DNA of 64,000 nt. Source: Sarcocystis neurona. Lineage: Eukaryota > Apicomplexa > Conoidasida > Eucoccidiorida > Sarcocystidae. A program made the translations under genes and the position numbers. This document shows positions 37,697 through 49,910 of this stretch, in pieces. How positions within the stretch are numbered: position 1 is the first letter of the stretch; each line of letters begins with the position of its first letter. The stretch is from contig KL647289.1 in NCBI GenBank assembly GCA_000727475.1, positions 5,026,019 through 5,090,018 on the forward strand, given 5' to 3'. The notes under the pieces were generated by a model that was not told the origin of the DNA, searched no databases, and saw only the letters and a list, made by a program, of their open reading frames with translations.

Positions 37697-39430
37697 GTAT
37701 CTCTCTCTACGTGTAGAGATATCTACGTAGATACGCACATATTTATAGACCGTAGAAGCGTTTGCGACGTCCACATAATAGTGCGTATGTAGAGAGAGAC
37801 ACACACCCGCATATATATATATATATATGTATATGCGTATAAATAGGTTGGCATAGATGCAGTATACATATGAGTAGAACTCGAGTGAAGAAAAGCAAAG
37901 AAAAAGATGAATTGCCTGAGGGCAGGGCATGCGCTCGAAGAGGAGAAGGGAAAGGAGGCCCCACGCGAGGTGAAAGTTATCTTTTCACGTGGAACAAGCG
38001 AAGGAGAAGCGCCGAGCACATTACAGAAATTTGTAGGAGACAGCCGGAGAGGGTCTGCTTGAGCAACTAATGAAAGTCGAATCGATGGGCATGCAGGCGT
38101 GCTTATACGTCGGTCGCACACCTACATGGTGTACATATACATACGTACGTAGAGACAGATCAGTTTTTCTCTCTATATACATATATACACAGAGAGAAAG
38201 AGAGACTTGTAGGTATGAGAGATATTCTGGCATGTATATATACATATGTGTAGCTCTCTCTCTATATATATAAATATATATATACGCATATATATGTATT
38301 AACTTGTAGATATGAGAGACAGCCCTGTTCACCTATGGCAACATACCAGCACACACATATGTATATATGGAGGATGTACACAGATGCTCCCCCGTGTGTG
38401 CGTCTCTCTGTCTCTGTTTCTCTCTCTCTATATATATCTTTCTACATATATGCATACGTATGCGAATATTTGTGGATGTACCGCTGCAGAGGGAAATAAT
38501 GTTGCTGGGGTTGGTAAAGAGAAGACGGCGAAGAGAGTGAGAGGGAACTTTCTTGTCAGGAAGAACTGCGGCCCGCCTCCTGCGTCTTCGCGGGACGGCA
38601 GGGACAAAAATTCTTCGCATTTGTGCAGAAAAGAACAGGCTGACAAACAGCCGTGGAAAAGAGAGAAGGCGAAGGAGACACACACGCATACACACAGACG
38701 CCGCTTACAGGAGACAGACGGCAGCAGAAAAGGGAGGAGCTACGGAAGCCAATGCAGCGACACAGCGAACATTCACCTTCCCGCGGAGTCAGCCAGACAG
38801 GAGACGCAGTGCACCATCCCCCCCTGTAAGGCAGGGCGGCCGGAAATTGACTCTCGAAGAAAGGGCCGGCGAAACGGCGACAAGTTCTACATACACTTCT
38901 TCACACGCAGACAAGCCGGCGCCTAATAAATATATATACGTAGATATATGTTAGATAAATAGATAGGTACGCACACAGAAAGAGAGAGGTGTATATACAC
39001 CTCAGCACTCCCAATTTAAACAGTGAGACAGATTTTTACGTGCCCTTATACTGAGACATATAGCGATATAACCGTTTATATAGGACATATATATTTCCGT
39101 GTATACACACTCTGAACTTGTATAGTTACAAGTGTACACTCCCACGTATACATGTATATATGCAAAAAAGTACATACATATATGCATCTGTATGCGTATA
39201 TACATATATATAGATATGTGTGCGCCTACGACTTACAAACATACAACTGTGCGCGCCTCTGCGTAGAAATACAGACACGGATGCGCAGACTTATTTATAT
39301 GTATGTTTGCGTTGATGTGTATATGAGTGTACCTACTGATATACGTAGACTTTTCCACACACACTTGTACAGGCTTCCTGATACACATATATATATGGAT
39401 CCCAACACAGAAGGATAGGAATATACATAT
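37697..39430. repeat. Upstream flank of giant kinase, microsatellite-rich
   Basis: (TA)n, (CATA)n and TCTC tracts occupy 37,730-37,870, 38,120-38,460 and 38,930-39,420. A non-repetitive block at 38,470-38,925 has open frames on both strands without a recognisable product; it could hold the kinase 5' UTR or promoter. No TATA or initiator element can be told from the microsatellite background. Confidence 0.5.
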
Positions 39431-39654
39431 TTATGTATATAGAAGTGTACAACCCTGGAAAACGTAGTCGTCGAGCGCTACTCGCGCATGCAGCGATGTT
39501 GTGTGTGTCTGGGCGTCAAGTCCTTCGCGCGCAATCGCAGAGGCAACCCTCGCCCACATCTGCGGGTCTGTGGAAGTGCGCCCGCGCGCGCATTTCTTTG
39601 AAAAATATCCAACACATATACGGGGGTCCACACGCAGACCTCCTCGTCTTCCTC

Positions 39655-40090
39655 GCCCCCTCTCTCTCTCTCTCTCTGTCTCCCTGTCTCTCTCTCTCTC
39701 CCTGTCTCTGTCTGTCTCTCCCTGTCTCTGTCTGTCTCTCTCTCTGTCTCGCTGTCTCCCCTTCTCTCTCTCTGTCTCCCTTTCTCTCCCTCTCTCTCTC
39801 CCTGTCTCCCTCTCCCTCTCTCTCTCTGTCTCCGTGTCTCTGTCCCCCCTTCTTTCTCCCTGTTCCCGTGTCTCCCTCTCTCTCTGTCTCGCCGTCTCCC
39901 CTCCTCTCTCCCTGTCTCCCTTTCTCTCCCTCTCTCTCTCTCCTTGTCTCCCTCTCCCTCTCCCTCTCTGTGTCTCCGTCTCCCCCTCTCTCTCTCTTTC
40001 TGCGTTTATGTCGCTGTCTCTCTGTCTGTGGGCCTGCCTCTGTCCCCCTCTCGCCTTCTCCCTCGGTCTCCCGTCTCTCTGTTTTTTTTC
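39655..40090. repeat. TCTCTG/CCCTGTCTC pyrimidine repeat
   Basis: About 430 bp are almost entirely C and T on the plus strand, with interspersed G every 6-14 bases (CTGTCTC units). Open frames on both strands across it (Leu-Ser-Leu-Ser, or Glu-Arg-Glu-Arg) are products of the repeat and are not called as genes. Confidence 0.85.
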
Positions 40091-43040
40091 CGTGTGGTGG
40101 CCCCTCTGTCTTTGCGTGTGTATGTGTGCATGCGTTCCTCTCCCCTCCTTCTCCAGGGACGGAGGAAATGCACGAACGTACGCGAAGTGTGGCGCACCGG
40201 CTGTCCACACGCGCGTCGGGTCTACGAGCGCATGGCAACGCCGGGCACACACGTCCAGTAGGAAGGACTTTCCTTCAAGAAGCGAAGGAGGGGTGGGCGC
40301 TTTATAGCTGCCGACCTTGTCTCTCGCTCCGGAGGTGGAGAAAGTTGATCTGCGATGGCCTCAGCACAGGCGTGAGAACTTTCCGCAGCCAGCTGTGGCC
40401 ACGGGGAAAACGGGAGAAATGCCACGTCGTCCCTGTCTGTTCTCCGCAGCTCAGCGAACGAGCCGACGGTGTCGTCGTTGCTTTCCCGCTGCAGCCTTTT
40501 TCACACGAAAACGGCGACAAAAGAGAGAGGAGAGGAAGAGGGAGAAAGAGGAAGAGAAAGCTCATTCGAGCAGAGAAGCAGAGTCCTCTGCTCTACGCGG
40601 AGGCAGTGAAAAGGCGAACTTCTACGTCCCAAGACGGAGACCCGACACAACAAGGCGTGCGCCAGGACAGAGGAAACTCCTCTGTCTCCTTCTCTTTGTC
40701 TCTCTCTCTCTTGTTCTCTCTTTCGTTTTGTCTCTTTCTTTTTGTCTGCGACAGCTTCCCCTCCTTCGACGTGTCCGTGTGAGTGAGCTGTGGAGGAGGG
40801 GGAGGAGAGGGGACGAGAAGTTTCTCTTCTTGCCGTGCGTCAGAAATTCCCTGCGCTGCCGCAGCTTCAGCTGCTCCACGGCAGGCGCCCGCAACACGGG
40901 AGGCAGCTCGGGAAGGAAAAGAGGGACAGGCTGTGGGCACGGAGAAAAAGCGAGAGAAGTGCAGAACGTGCGAAGTTCAGAACCTCTCACGTGCGGAACC
41001 TTTTTCTGTCTTAAAAACTGTGCAAGGAATTTGACCTGCTAAGATTCAGGCGTCCTCGCTCCCGCGACGTCGAGGAACATTTCGTGCTATCTCCTTCTCC
41101 CGGGAAGCAGAGGAAGTGCTCCGTTCTTGCCTATTCGGCCGCCGCCAAAAAGAGTACTTCGATTGTACGTATACGTGTCCGTTTGTGTGAGTGAGTGTAG
41201 AGAGGGAAATACAGAGAAGGAAAAAGAGATGGAGAAAGGGCGAAGGAAAGAAGGAGAGGAAGAAATACGACGGAAAAAGCGGCTATATGTAGTTGTGCCG
41301 AGGCCAAGAAGAAGTAGTGCGGCTAGATGTCTCAAGGGATTCTGCGTAGGCTAGACAAAGGGCAAACGGCTAAACTCCACAGCCGGAGGCGCCTACATTT
41401 GCGTTATGGTGAAGGACAGAGAAGTCCTCGAGGAATATGCGAGTAAAGAAAGGGGGGTAGCGAGAAGGAGCCGCTCCACGACCGAAGGAGACAGACAGCA
41501 GCAGCAGTGCCGCTTCCGTAGAGATGCGCGGTGCATTTTGCTTGCTGGTGTGAAGGGTAGCGCACTTGTTCATCGAAGAACTTCTTCTTTGGCAGTCGCC
41601 ACCCGGCGTTGCCCTTGCAGTTGATGCCGTGAGTGGAGAAAGGAAAGTCGTGTCTTTGCAGCGCTCTCTCTCCTTCGTGGACGTCTTCTCTTCCTGCTGC
41701 TGCGGCTGCTTTCCCACCACCTTCCTGACTTCACGTGGTGCGTGGATTTTCTGTCTTCTGCCGCCTTTGCAGCTATTTCTGCAGCGAGGTACGCCTGTTG
41801 TCCTGCAGCTGCCGCAGGGAAGACGTCGGCACAGGTCTACCTGGTGCAGGCTGCTTTTTGTCGTGTGTAGTCCACGAGTTCGGAGAAAGCCACTCGTCGC
41901 AAGTGAAGAAGGGAAAAATAAAGATGATGTGTAGACAGAAAGTGCGAAGGAGTTTGAGGAAGAAAACTAAAGATTACTCCAGAGTGCAGAGGAGAAGAGT
42001 TTATAGGAAAAAAGTGCGGAGAAACTTGGGGTAGAAATGTCACACCAGAGCATCGGCGCACGCTCCTCTCGTGAACAACGGGTCCTGAAGACAATACAGA
42101 TTCGCCGCGGCAGCAAACTTCACGGGCTAAGGCTGTAGCCTATACACGTATGACAAGAAAGCTCTCTTTGCTTGGAGGGCGTTAGAAAAGACACTCTAGG
42201 CAAAGATGACTTCTTGTTGTTGTAGCCACGTGGAGGAGAAAACTCGCAGTGAGGTTCCGAACCGCATGTGTACGGGACGCACACCACCACCCCCCTGTCT
42301 TTCACGCTTGAGGTGGAGTGTGAGCAGACCCAGCTCTGATGCTGGAGAAACGAGGGGGTTTGTACGGAAGACGCCCGCAGGCTGAAAAGAAGAATTCGCG
42401 AGAGAAGGCGGAGACGATAAGGCAGGAAGAAGGAGAGGAAAAGAACCACGGGGGAAAACGAAGGAAAAGGAAGGGGGCTCGGTGTGTGGACCACTCATTC
42501 GGATGGCGGCGGCGAGGCAGAGAGAAGAAGCGAGAGAAACGATTCTCTATGCGTATAAAGATGTGTGTATGTGCATCTGCTGCTGCTTCTCTGCCGCAAG
42601 AAAAAAATACTTCGAAAGGAAACGGGAGAAGAAAGATGTTGTTACGGTTGTTGCTAGAAAAATTGCCCACTGCGTGGTGCGTCTGCGTCTTCTTTGTCTT
42701 GCAGCTGTCGCTGCCCCCCAACAGTTGCCGGTGGCGGCTCAAATGAAGCCGCAACGGCAACAGCCGCAACAACAGCAGCAGCAGCCACAGCGGTAGTAGC
42801 AGCAGCAACAGCAGCAGCAGCAGGGGCAATAGCAGCAACAGTGACAACAGCAGCACTATGGCCCCCAGCAGCAGAACGGAAGGGGCCGGCGAGAACGACA
42901 TTACAAGAGAAAAAGCAGCGTACCACTGAGGAGAAAAAGGCACAAGTACCTGAGGTGTGATGGCTTCGGATCTCGATTCCTTTTCTTCCCCGGTGAGCAG
43001 TACTGCACCCACTCGACGGCACCGCGCGAACACATTATCC
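40091..43040. other. Mixed unique sequence, no gene recognised
   Basis: There is little microsatellite here and several open frames of 70-240 codons on both strands, none with a familiar motif. Short purine-rich (40,520-40,570, 41,190-41,280, 42,390-42,480) and pyrimidine-rich (40,675-40,755) stretches alternate. A CAG tract is present at 42,755-42,860. Given how split the neighbouring gene is, small exons could be present, but I see no convincing set. Confidence 0.4.
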
Positions 43041-43047
43041 CGTCTCA

Positions 43048-43079
<32 letters not shown>

Positions 43080-43206
43080 CGGGGCACATCTCTCATACAT
43101 GTGTATAGGTATATATGGGGAAAGGGGAACGAAGAGATTCGCGGAAGCCAATGGATAGGCGTATGTGCGGGCACCTTTGTACACACATAGGTACACTAAC
43201 AGGAAC

Positions 43207-43237
<31 letters not shown>

Positions 43238-44713
43238 CACACGTCTTTTCAGCTGCTGCACAAGGGCTTTCAGAATTCCTGTAGAAGGACTGCAGGCGGT
43301 CCTACGCAGTTTATGTTCATCCGCTTGATCGCCTGAGCCACTTTCACTTCAGAGGCAGGCCGGGCTCAGGTACACTGAAGGCACACTTTGCGGGCCAGCA
43401 TAAAAATGCCCATATATATGTGTACTTAGAATTACCTACGCATGTATGTGTATAAAGAGAGAGCGGGACAGAGAGGAAAGAGAAAAGATCCCTTGAGTAT
43501 CTCTATAGGAGCCCGCATCGTGAGGTGTGCTCGCATACTCCATGGGGAAAGATGAAACGATATTAACAGGTCTGTAACTTTACTTTAAAGTGTGCAACGG
43601 TGGAAGAGAAAACGAGAGATCTACCAGCATAGGACGACGCAACTATATGTACGCCAACGAAAGGACACACGAAAAAGAGACCACACTGTAGTCTTGTCTT
43701 TTTTTTCATGCTGGCACATAGAGATTTCCATTCAAAGAGATCACATTTTAGCGTTGCTTTTTTTTTCTAATGCTGGCGCATAGAGATTTCTGGTCAAGTG
43801 ACGATTCCCTGTCCTCGCGTCGTACAGAGATAGAGATAGATTAGCAAGTAGAGACGAATAGATATATATATATAGAAAGATAGATAGATGAATGAATGTA
43901 TTGTTATCCATACGTTCTGCACTGCAGCTTCGTGACTGATGTCGAGGAGACACTTACAATGCAGCGGAGTGTGTGAAGGGCTGTCGAATGTAGAAGCAGC
44001 AGTTGCTTTGTCGTGAAGAACACGTCAAAGAAAATCTAGGGAAATCTTCACAGTGCAAACGCGCTCCCGAAGTGCACATCCCGTGTGATAGAGTTCTACA
44101 ATAAGCTTTTTTTCTGAGGGGCATGAATACATTCAGGTAACTACGCCTACGTGTGGGTATTTTACATTCTGATGAACACGCAATTACAAATTCCACTGCG
44201 TCTACACATATGTGTATGTTCTTACTTTTCTTGCTTCAAGAAGACAAGGTTTCTGTACCCAAGTGTAATATTACACCAATAATAGTGTAAGATGCGCACT
44301 CGCGTCTAATGCAGTCTTTGGCAAAGAATGAGAGCCAAAATACAACGAGTTCACCTGCGCGTGGTTTTCCACACCTGCGTCAAGTGAACAATCACTTGGA
44401 TGTTCCCAGTGACATCAGATTAATTGGTCCATGAGCGAAGGCTGCGATGTTACGTGGGATTCGTATTCACCTACGAGAACATGCGGGGCTACTTGATGAT
44501 CCTACGTACCTGCTAGTGAAAGCGAATAAGCTGTTCAGTCTGGCAGGCCCTAATATACAACTATACATATATACGGGAAACGTTGAACGAGACACTCCCT
44601 TACTCATTCTTGGCAAGAGCCGTATGTGTTAGCCAGACCTTGCTCGTCTCCTTGATCTCTGCGTGTATTATTGTTCTACTGCGGCACACTCGCAGATACG
44701 GGATAACCCCATA

Positions 44714-44751
<38 letters not shown>

Positions 44752-45043
44752 AAGACGTTCTTTCTAGCGATTGCGCCGAAACAAGCAGCACGCATTCACT
44801 CGCGATTTAGCTAGACGCGGCTGTAAATACTGCTATCTACGGAGTCTATTTCTAGTGTTGCTGAAGAATGTGTGCACGTGTACGTGTCGCGCGTCCCGTG
44901 GTGCAGAGCATCTGAGTGACGACACTTTCAGTTTTACGCGTAACACCTGTACTTACACATACGTACGCATATATCCACATAAGCTCCGCACGCTCACCCC
45001 TTCACTAGGTTGTAGGACTCCTTCACTGTCATCAGCTGACACA

Positions 45044-45077
<34 letters not shown>

Positions 45078-45780
45078 AATGTATGCATGCACATATATAT
45101 ATATATATGCAAACGTATTTAAAGCGGTAAAAACTGTTCCCGTTTTTTAGCCGTACTTTTTCTGAGCACTTGCGTTAAATCTGGCTTGCGAAAAGTGGGA
45201 CAGGTCTATACAACTGCACACCGTACGCTGGCAAGTCCCAGAACGTTGCTCCTCGTGCACATACCTGTATTTCCATACGTATGTGTAGTTGGGAAGCTAA
45301 ACGTCCTGTGGGACAGATACAGCGTGAGGCCGAAAACACATACAGCAGCGGGATCATACGTCCGCGCACAACTGAACTTGTCCGGCGCCTTGGCAATATT
45401 GTGACGTCCTTCCAGCCTTGCAACTATGTCGCTGTCAGGATATACAGTGTCTCACGTGATTACCGCACGTAAACCAATATAGCAACAGCAATGATGGAGT
45501 AAACCGAGACTAGTATCCCGCGTAATCCCCGCAGACGTCCGAATGTAGTGGGCTAGGCTCTGCGGGAGTTATGCGAGAGCGGCAGTCGTGACGAAGGGAG
45601 TTACCGCGCTGAAAACACATGGGCAAGCACGTGCAGATAGTCTCCCCAAGTGCACACATGCAGAAGAAAATCATAAGGTCCGCGTCTACTGGAGTAAAAC
45701 CAGTCCTCTTTCCTGAAGTGCTAATGCCGCGACAGCAACCACACATCCGCAGGCAACTGGCACCACTACAAATTCACCTG
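43041..45780. other. AT-repeat intergenic DNA, no gene recognised
   Basis: Long (TA)n runs stand at 43,047-43,072, 43,207-43,233, 44,717-44,750 and 45,040-45,110. The DNA between (43,480-44,650, 45,130-45,780) is of ordinary complexity, but no frame exceeds about 120 codons and none is recognised. At 43,670-43,790 an imperfect direct duplication is seen (CATGCTGGCACATAGAGATTT versus AATGCTGGCGCATAGAGATTT, preceded by T8-T9 runs). Confidence 0.45.
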
Positions 45781-46440
45781 TAGTACTAGCACCACGACTA
45801 GCAGATTTATTATTGCTACTACTACTATTCGTACTATACTAGTAGTATAAATGGAGTAGTAGTAGTAGTAGCCGTAGCAGTGGTAGTAGTAGTGGTAGTA
45901 GCAGTAGTAGTGGTAGTAGTAGCAGTAGTAACAGTAGTAGTAGTAGTAGCCCTAGTAGTGCGACTGGTACTATAATTACTACTACTCCTGTCCCAGCACT
46001 AGTACTAGTGCCACTACTACTATTACTACTACTACTGCTACTACTGCCAATATCATTACTACTGTGCTGCTGCTATACTCTGCTATACTCCCACTATATT
46101 ACTAATATTGTGTTTATCGTAGATTCCTACTACTACTACCACTCTAGTAAAGCTGTCAGGACTACCTTGTTACGGCTACTGACACTGCTACTTCAACTGC
46201 CACTGTCACGTCTGTGCTAGTGCTACTTCTATTACATTAGTACTGCTACCACTACTCATGCTCCTACTGCGTTACTACTACTACTGCTTTCACTACTATT
46301 CTACTAGAATTACCGCAACTACGATGCTGCGCGTACTACTACTACTACTGCTACTACTACTACTGCTGCTGCTGATACTATTCCTAGGGCAGCTGTCCAA
46401 CTACTGTAACGACTATTGCTGCTGTTGAATCAATACAAAC
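45781..46440. repeat. AGT then ACT trinucleotide tract (inverted pair)
   Basis: About 110 bp of AGT-phase repeats (45,850-45,960) are followed by ACT-phase repeats that decay gradually to ~46,440. AGT is the complement of ACT, so the two arms can pair. Many units carry single substitutions (GGT, AGC, CCT), indicating an old array. Confidence 0.8.
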
Positions 46441-46619
46441 ACTACTGCTTGTAGAATAACTACAGGAAGCGCCCTCACTGTTTTTGTACTTGTGTTGCTG
46501 TCTACACTTTTGGTGACCTATGAAAGTAGGGCGAGTATCGAGTGTAGTGCCCCTACCACTACTACTGCTACTGCTGTTGTTCTTCTACGATTACTGCCGC
46601 TGCATTTGTTATTGCGACT

Positions 46620-47289
46620 ATTACCCTCAACACTACAGCCAGCATCATCACTAATATTTCTACTGGCATCATTATTACGTGATAATGCTGAACAGGTCGT
46701 CCTCTTCCACAGCGTTTGCCGTTGTGGGAAAGACGGATGTCCGTATGAAGAAGTGAACATCGTTCGTCAACAGAGTATAGCGGGGGGTCGTTCTACAGAC
46801 AGAGTGCGAGAAAGACTGCTGCAAGCGTGCAGGTGTCTTGAAAGGAGCATCGCAGCAATTGAAGGCAGAGTCATGAATGAGCCGCATGAAGGAGCAAATA
46901 GCAATCTTCGTTTGTGTGGAATCAGCAGAGAGTCTTTACCGAGACTGCTAACCACGACAGATTTATTGAGAGCTTTTTCTACACCAGGAGCACTGTTCTA
47001 CAACCCTGGGACCCTGAGGGCAGAGCAACAGACGGCAGTCGAACTTGCTTGCTTGAGCTGTCTGTCGATCTCCTCGAATAGGTGCGACTGCTGCACCTAC
47101 CGTATCCACTGCAGAAGATGCAGTAAAAACCCACCAGCAGAAGCAGCTACAGCAGCGTCAGCAACAGTAGCAATGCTAACAAGGGGGCATCCCTACTGTC
47201 AATCGCAGCTGCAGCAATCGTGCCGCTGTTCTCTATCGGTCGCGAAAAGAGGGATTTTTAGCTGGAGGCCGCAGCGCGGTAGGTTCTGA
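46620..47289 (+). CDS. Possible hypothetical coding stretch, function unknown
   Basis: The frame stays open to a TGA at 47,289 through sequence of normal complexity, in contrast to its surroundings. Only non-ATG starts are available upstream (GTG at 46,492, inside decaying ACT repeats) and the first in-frame ATG is near 46,874, so if real it is probably an exon. Residues include a Cys-rich patch (VCRCGKDGCPY), a helical-looking stretch (RVRERLLQACRCLERSIAAI) and a second Cys cluster (RCDCCTYRIHCRRC). It resembles no family I know; a chance open frame is possible. Confidence 0.3.
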
Positions 47290-49847
47290 AACGACATCTG
47301 TCAGTGAGTGAGATTGTCGCGGAGACGTCCTCGTGAGGTGACCCTCCTCCGTGGGCAGCACCCTGTGCTCGCATAAGGTAGTGTTTTTCTCTTTGTGAGC
47401 TTGCTCGCTGAAACGACGACAATGCGGATATCACATGTGCAGAGCTACAAGAATAAAAGCAACCGATGTGTCTGCCCTCAACCTCGCAACCAACGTGTCT
47501 GCCTTCAACCTCGCAGCGACTCTCCTTCAACTGTAACACGCATGTGTGCCTATGACATTTTGCTGACAACTTCAGTGTCCGTTGCCTACCAGTTGCTGCG
47601 TTCCTACGTTCTAGATCTGTTTACTCAGGTTTTCTGCGGTGTTCTTTCCCACTGTAGAGTTTTCTAATTCGTCCTTTCGTGCACAGGGTTACCCCCGTGC
47701 AAAAAGTGTCCGCACGTCTACAAATGAATACTGGTACACATATGTGTATATGCGCAAAAACATCCAGCTGTCCTTGTCCTCACAGGTAGATCTAGAAATT
47801 TATTGAGTCGTCTGTGTTTGGTATGGCTTCGCTTCCTGGTCAGGGAGAGAGAGATCCACGTCGACGGTGAGACCGGCGTTCGACTTCTTTTCTTTGCGTG
47901 GAGAACAAGCCGGATCTCACAGAGATAGGCAGACGTGCACGCGCGTTCGGTATTTAGAAACACGACAGCTGCTCCTTACAGTGTTCTGTTCGAATGGCTG
48001 TAGACATAAAATGTGCGAGAGTATCATTTTGTACAGCTTCTGTTAGCAGGCTGCTGCCGCTGAACGATGTACCAGCGGCAAACTGGCGGTAATAAGACGT
48101 GTGTAGAAGATCGCGTCTGTGCTTGGAGCCTCGTGTCTCTGTGCTCCGCTAGCACTGCTAGACATGCGGCCATGCGTCTGCACCCGCATATGTGAAATAC
48201 CGTTCTACGTGCTGTGTGGTGGAGTCAAACCAGCTTTAGTGCTTCCGTTTTGCCGTCCCGCCGGCATAGCGCTGGAAGTCCCGCAGGGACAGAGTGTTTC
48301 TGTACGAGCTGTTACTCTACTGTAGGCTAGGTAAAAGGGGGTAGCCAGAGGAACGCTACACGCGCAGATATTCTTTTGCCTGTTTTTACATGCACTACTG
48401 CAGACCCGTGAACTCGCCTGCATGCCCTGCACAACAATTGGGCGAGAACCAGTCGCCTCCACATGCAGTGGAAGCCAGATGATCCTTTCTCGCTGCGTTC
48501 CAGCCGAGAAATCAATTTTTTCACCTGGGCGAAGGAGGCTCCTCTTCGGAGCGTTGCAGACGGTGTATGGGGTCCGAAGAAATGTGCGAATCGTACGTGG
48601 GTTCACCTACCCAAGTAGAGGTACGGCGTCGTGTACACGCCCTCTCTGCCTCTTTCGATTTACAGAGAAAAGACGCACTCAGGATGCCTGTCTGGATATG
48701 TAGGGAAATGCGCCAGTACGCGTGCGCAGACGAATACGTCGCCACGTGTGTGTGCGTGTAGTAGACACACACGGCTGCACAGGTGTCGGTACGGATATAT
48801 GAGCTGGCGTCAAAATGAAGTAAACGCGCATTTACTCCTACGCGTCGACTCTGTATAGGTTCGTGGTGAAGAACACATACACATCACTGTTGAAATTTCG
48901 TATATTTGTTAGAAAAACGTACGCGAAGTATTAGAGCAAGATCTATGTCGAAGTACATATATACATATATATATGTACATACATATGCGCCGACACATCT
49001 GTTTACGCACACAGACCCACACCCACGCACAGACAAATACGTAGGTGTGTGTGCCTGTTGACGGCTGTGAGGGGGCTTTGCGGCAGGACAAAAACAGACA
49101 CCGGGGCGACTGCAGGAAGAGCGAGGAGAACAGGAATTTCTCAGCGGCACGCGTCACATGGCAGCGCACCAGCAAAGCCAGCAACAAAGAAAACTGAGGT
49201 AGAAAGGCCCGTTTCAAAGTGGTTCCTGAAACGTTGCTACAAAGCAGACAAAAAGAAGAAAGGTGTGTGTGGATACAAACACGTGGCAACATCATTCATT
49301 CCAGATATAGAAGGACCGTTCCGCATTTCTCCGGATACTCAAAAAGGGCGCTTGTATGTGAATACGTACAGACACGTGCACATGTTACTGCAGTCGAACG
49401 AATGTGCGCGATACAGACGGCTACATAACTGATTATGTAGTTCTGTGTACATGCTGTACACGCATGCATGTATATCCGCACATTAACAAGGACAGTATAT
49501 ATTCACGTATAGAGAGAGAGACAAACACGCGTGTAGACGAGGAAGAGAAAAATATATATGGATATATATATCTATATGAAATGAGGAACACATACACACA
49601 CCAAGAGACATCTGCAGGAAGCTACACGTAGGCGTGAACACTCATGTGTGGATGTTTCCTGACATCTGTAGACGAAACAAGAAGGCGAAAATCTACGTGT
49701 AAATTTTTGTTTGTGCGGATGGTCGTGCAGAAGAAAAGTGCGTAGGAGTTAGAAGACTACTTCACCACTACTTGTAGACGAAAGGAAGTCCCCTGCGTGC
49801 GCCGCCCTGCGAAAAGAAGCTGCTCTGTTGACAAGAGGAGAAACGTT
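47290..49847. other. 3' flank of KIFBP-like gene, no gene recognised
   Basis: Mostly non-repetitive DNA with short open frames on both strands. (TA)n/(CATA)n tracts occur at 48,950-48,990 and 49,550-49,575. Two imperfect copies of a CTCAACCTCGCAACCAACGTG-like segment are adjacent at 47,475-47,515. A 3' UTR of the KIFBP-like gene should begin just below 49,848, but no clear polyadenylation signal can be chosen. Confidence 0.4.
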
Positions 49848-49910
49848 TCAGCGTCCGAGAGCGGCCAACTTCGAAATGCGAAGCGGCAGCAGCTGCAGAG
49901 TCTGTTCGCA
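49848..49910 (-). CDS. KIFBP-like last exon G
   Basis: Acceptor GGTTTTCTGCAG ends at 49,911, phase 0. It encodes CEQTLQLLPLRISKLAALGR and then TGA. The LLP-(R/K)-(I/M) motif near the C-terminus matches SLLPTKMERF of vertebrate KIFBP, and the stop falls within a few residues of the family's usual end. Confidence 0.8.
   Translation of the reverse strand, partial: CEQTLQLLPLRISKLAALGR

Noticed and set aside
37697..37930. First 78 codons of the giant open frame as part of the kinase protein
   Set aside because: They translate (TA)n and (CA) microsatellite (runs such as [10 protein letters not shown]) and precede two good in-frame ATGs, so this is more likely 5' flank.
39433..40782. 449-codon plus-strand frame and 273-codon minus-strand frame over the TC-rich repeat
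   Set aside because: Composition is that of the dinucleotide repeat (LSLSLS or ERERER) and the ends show no recognisable coding sequence.
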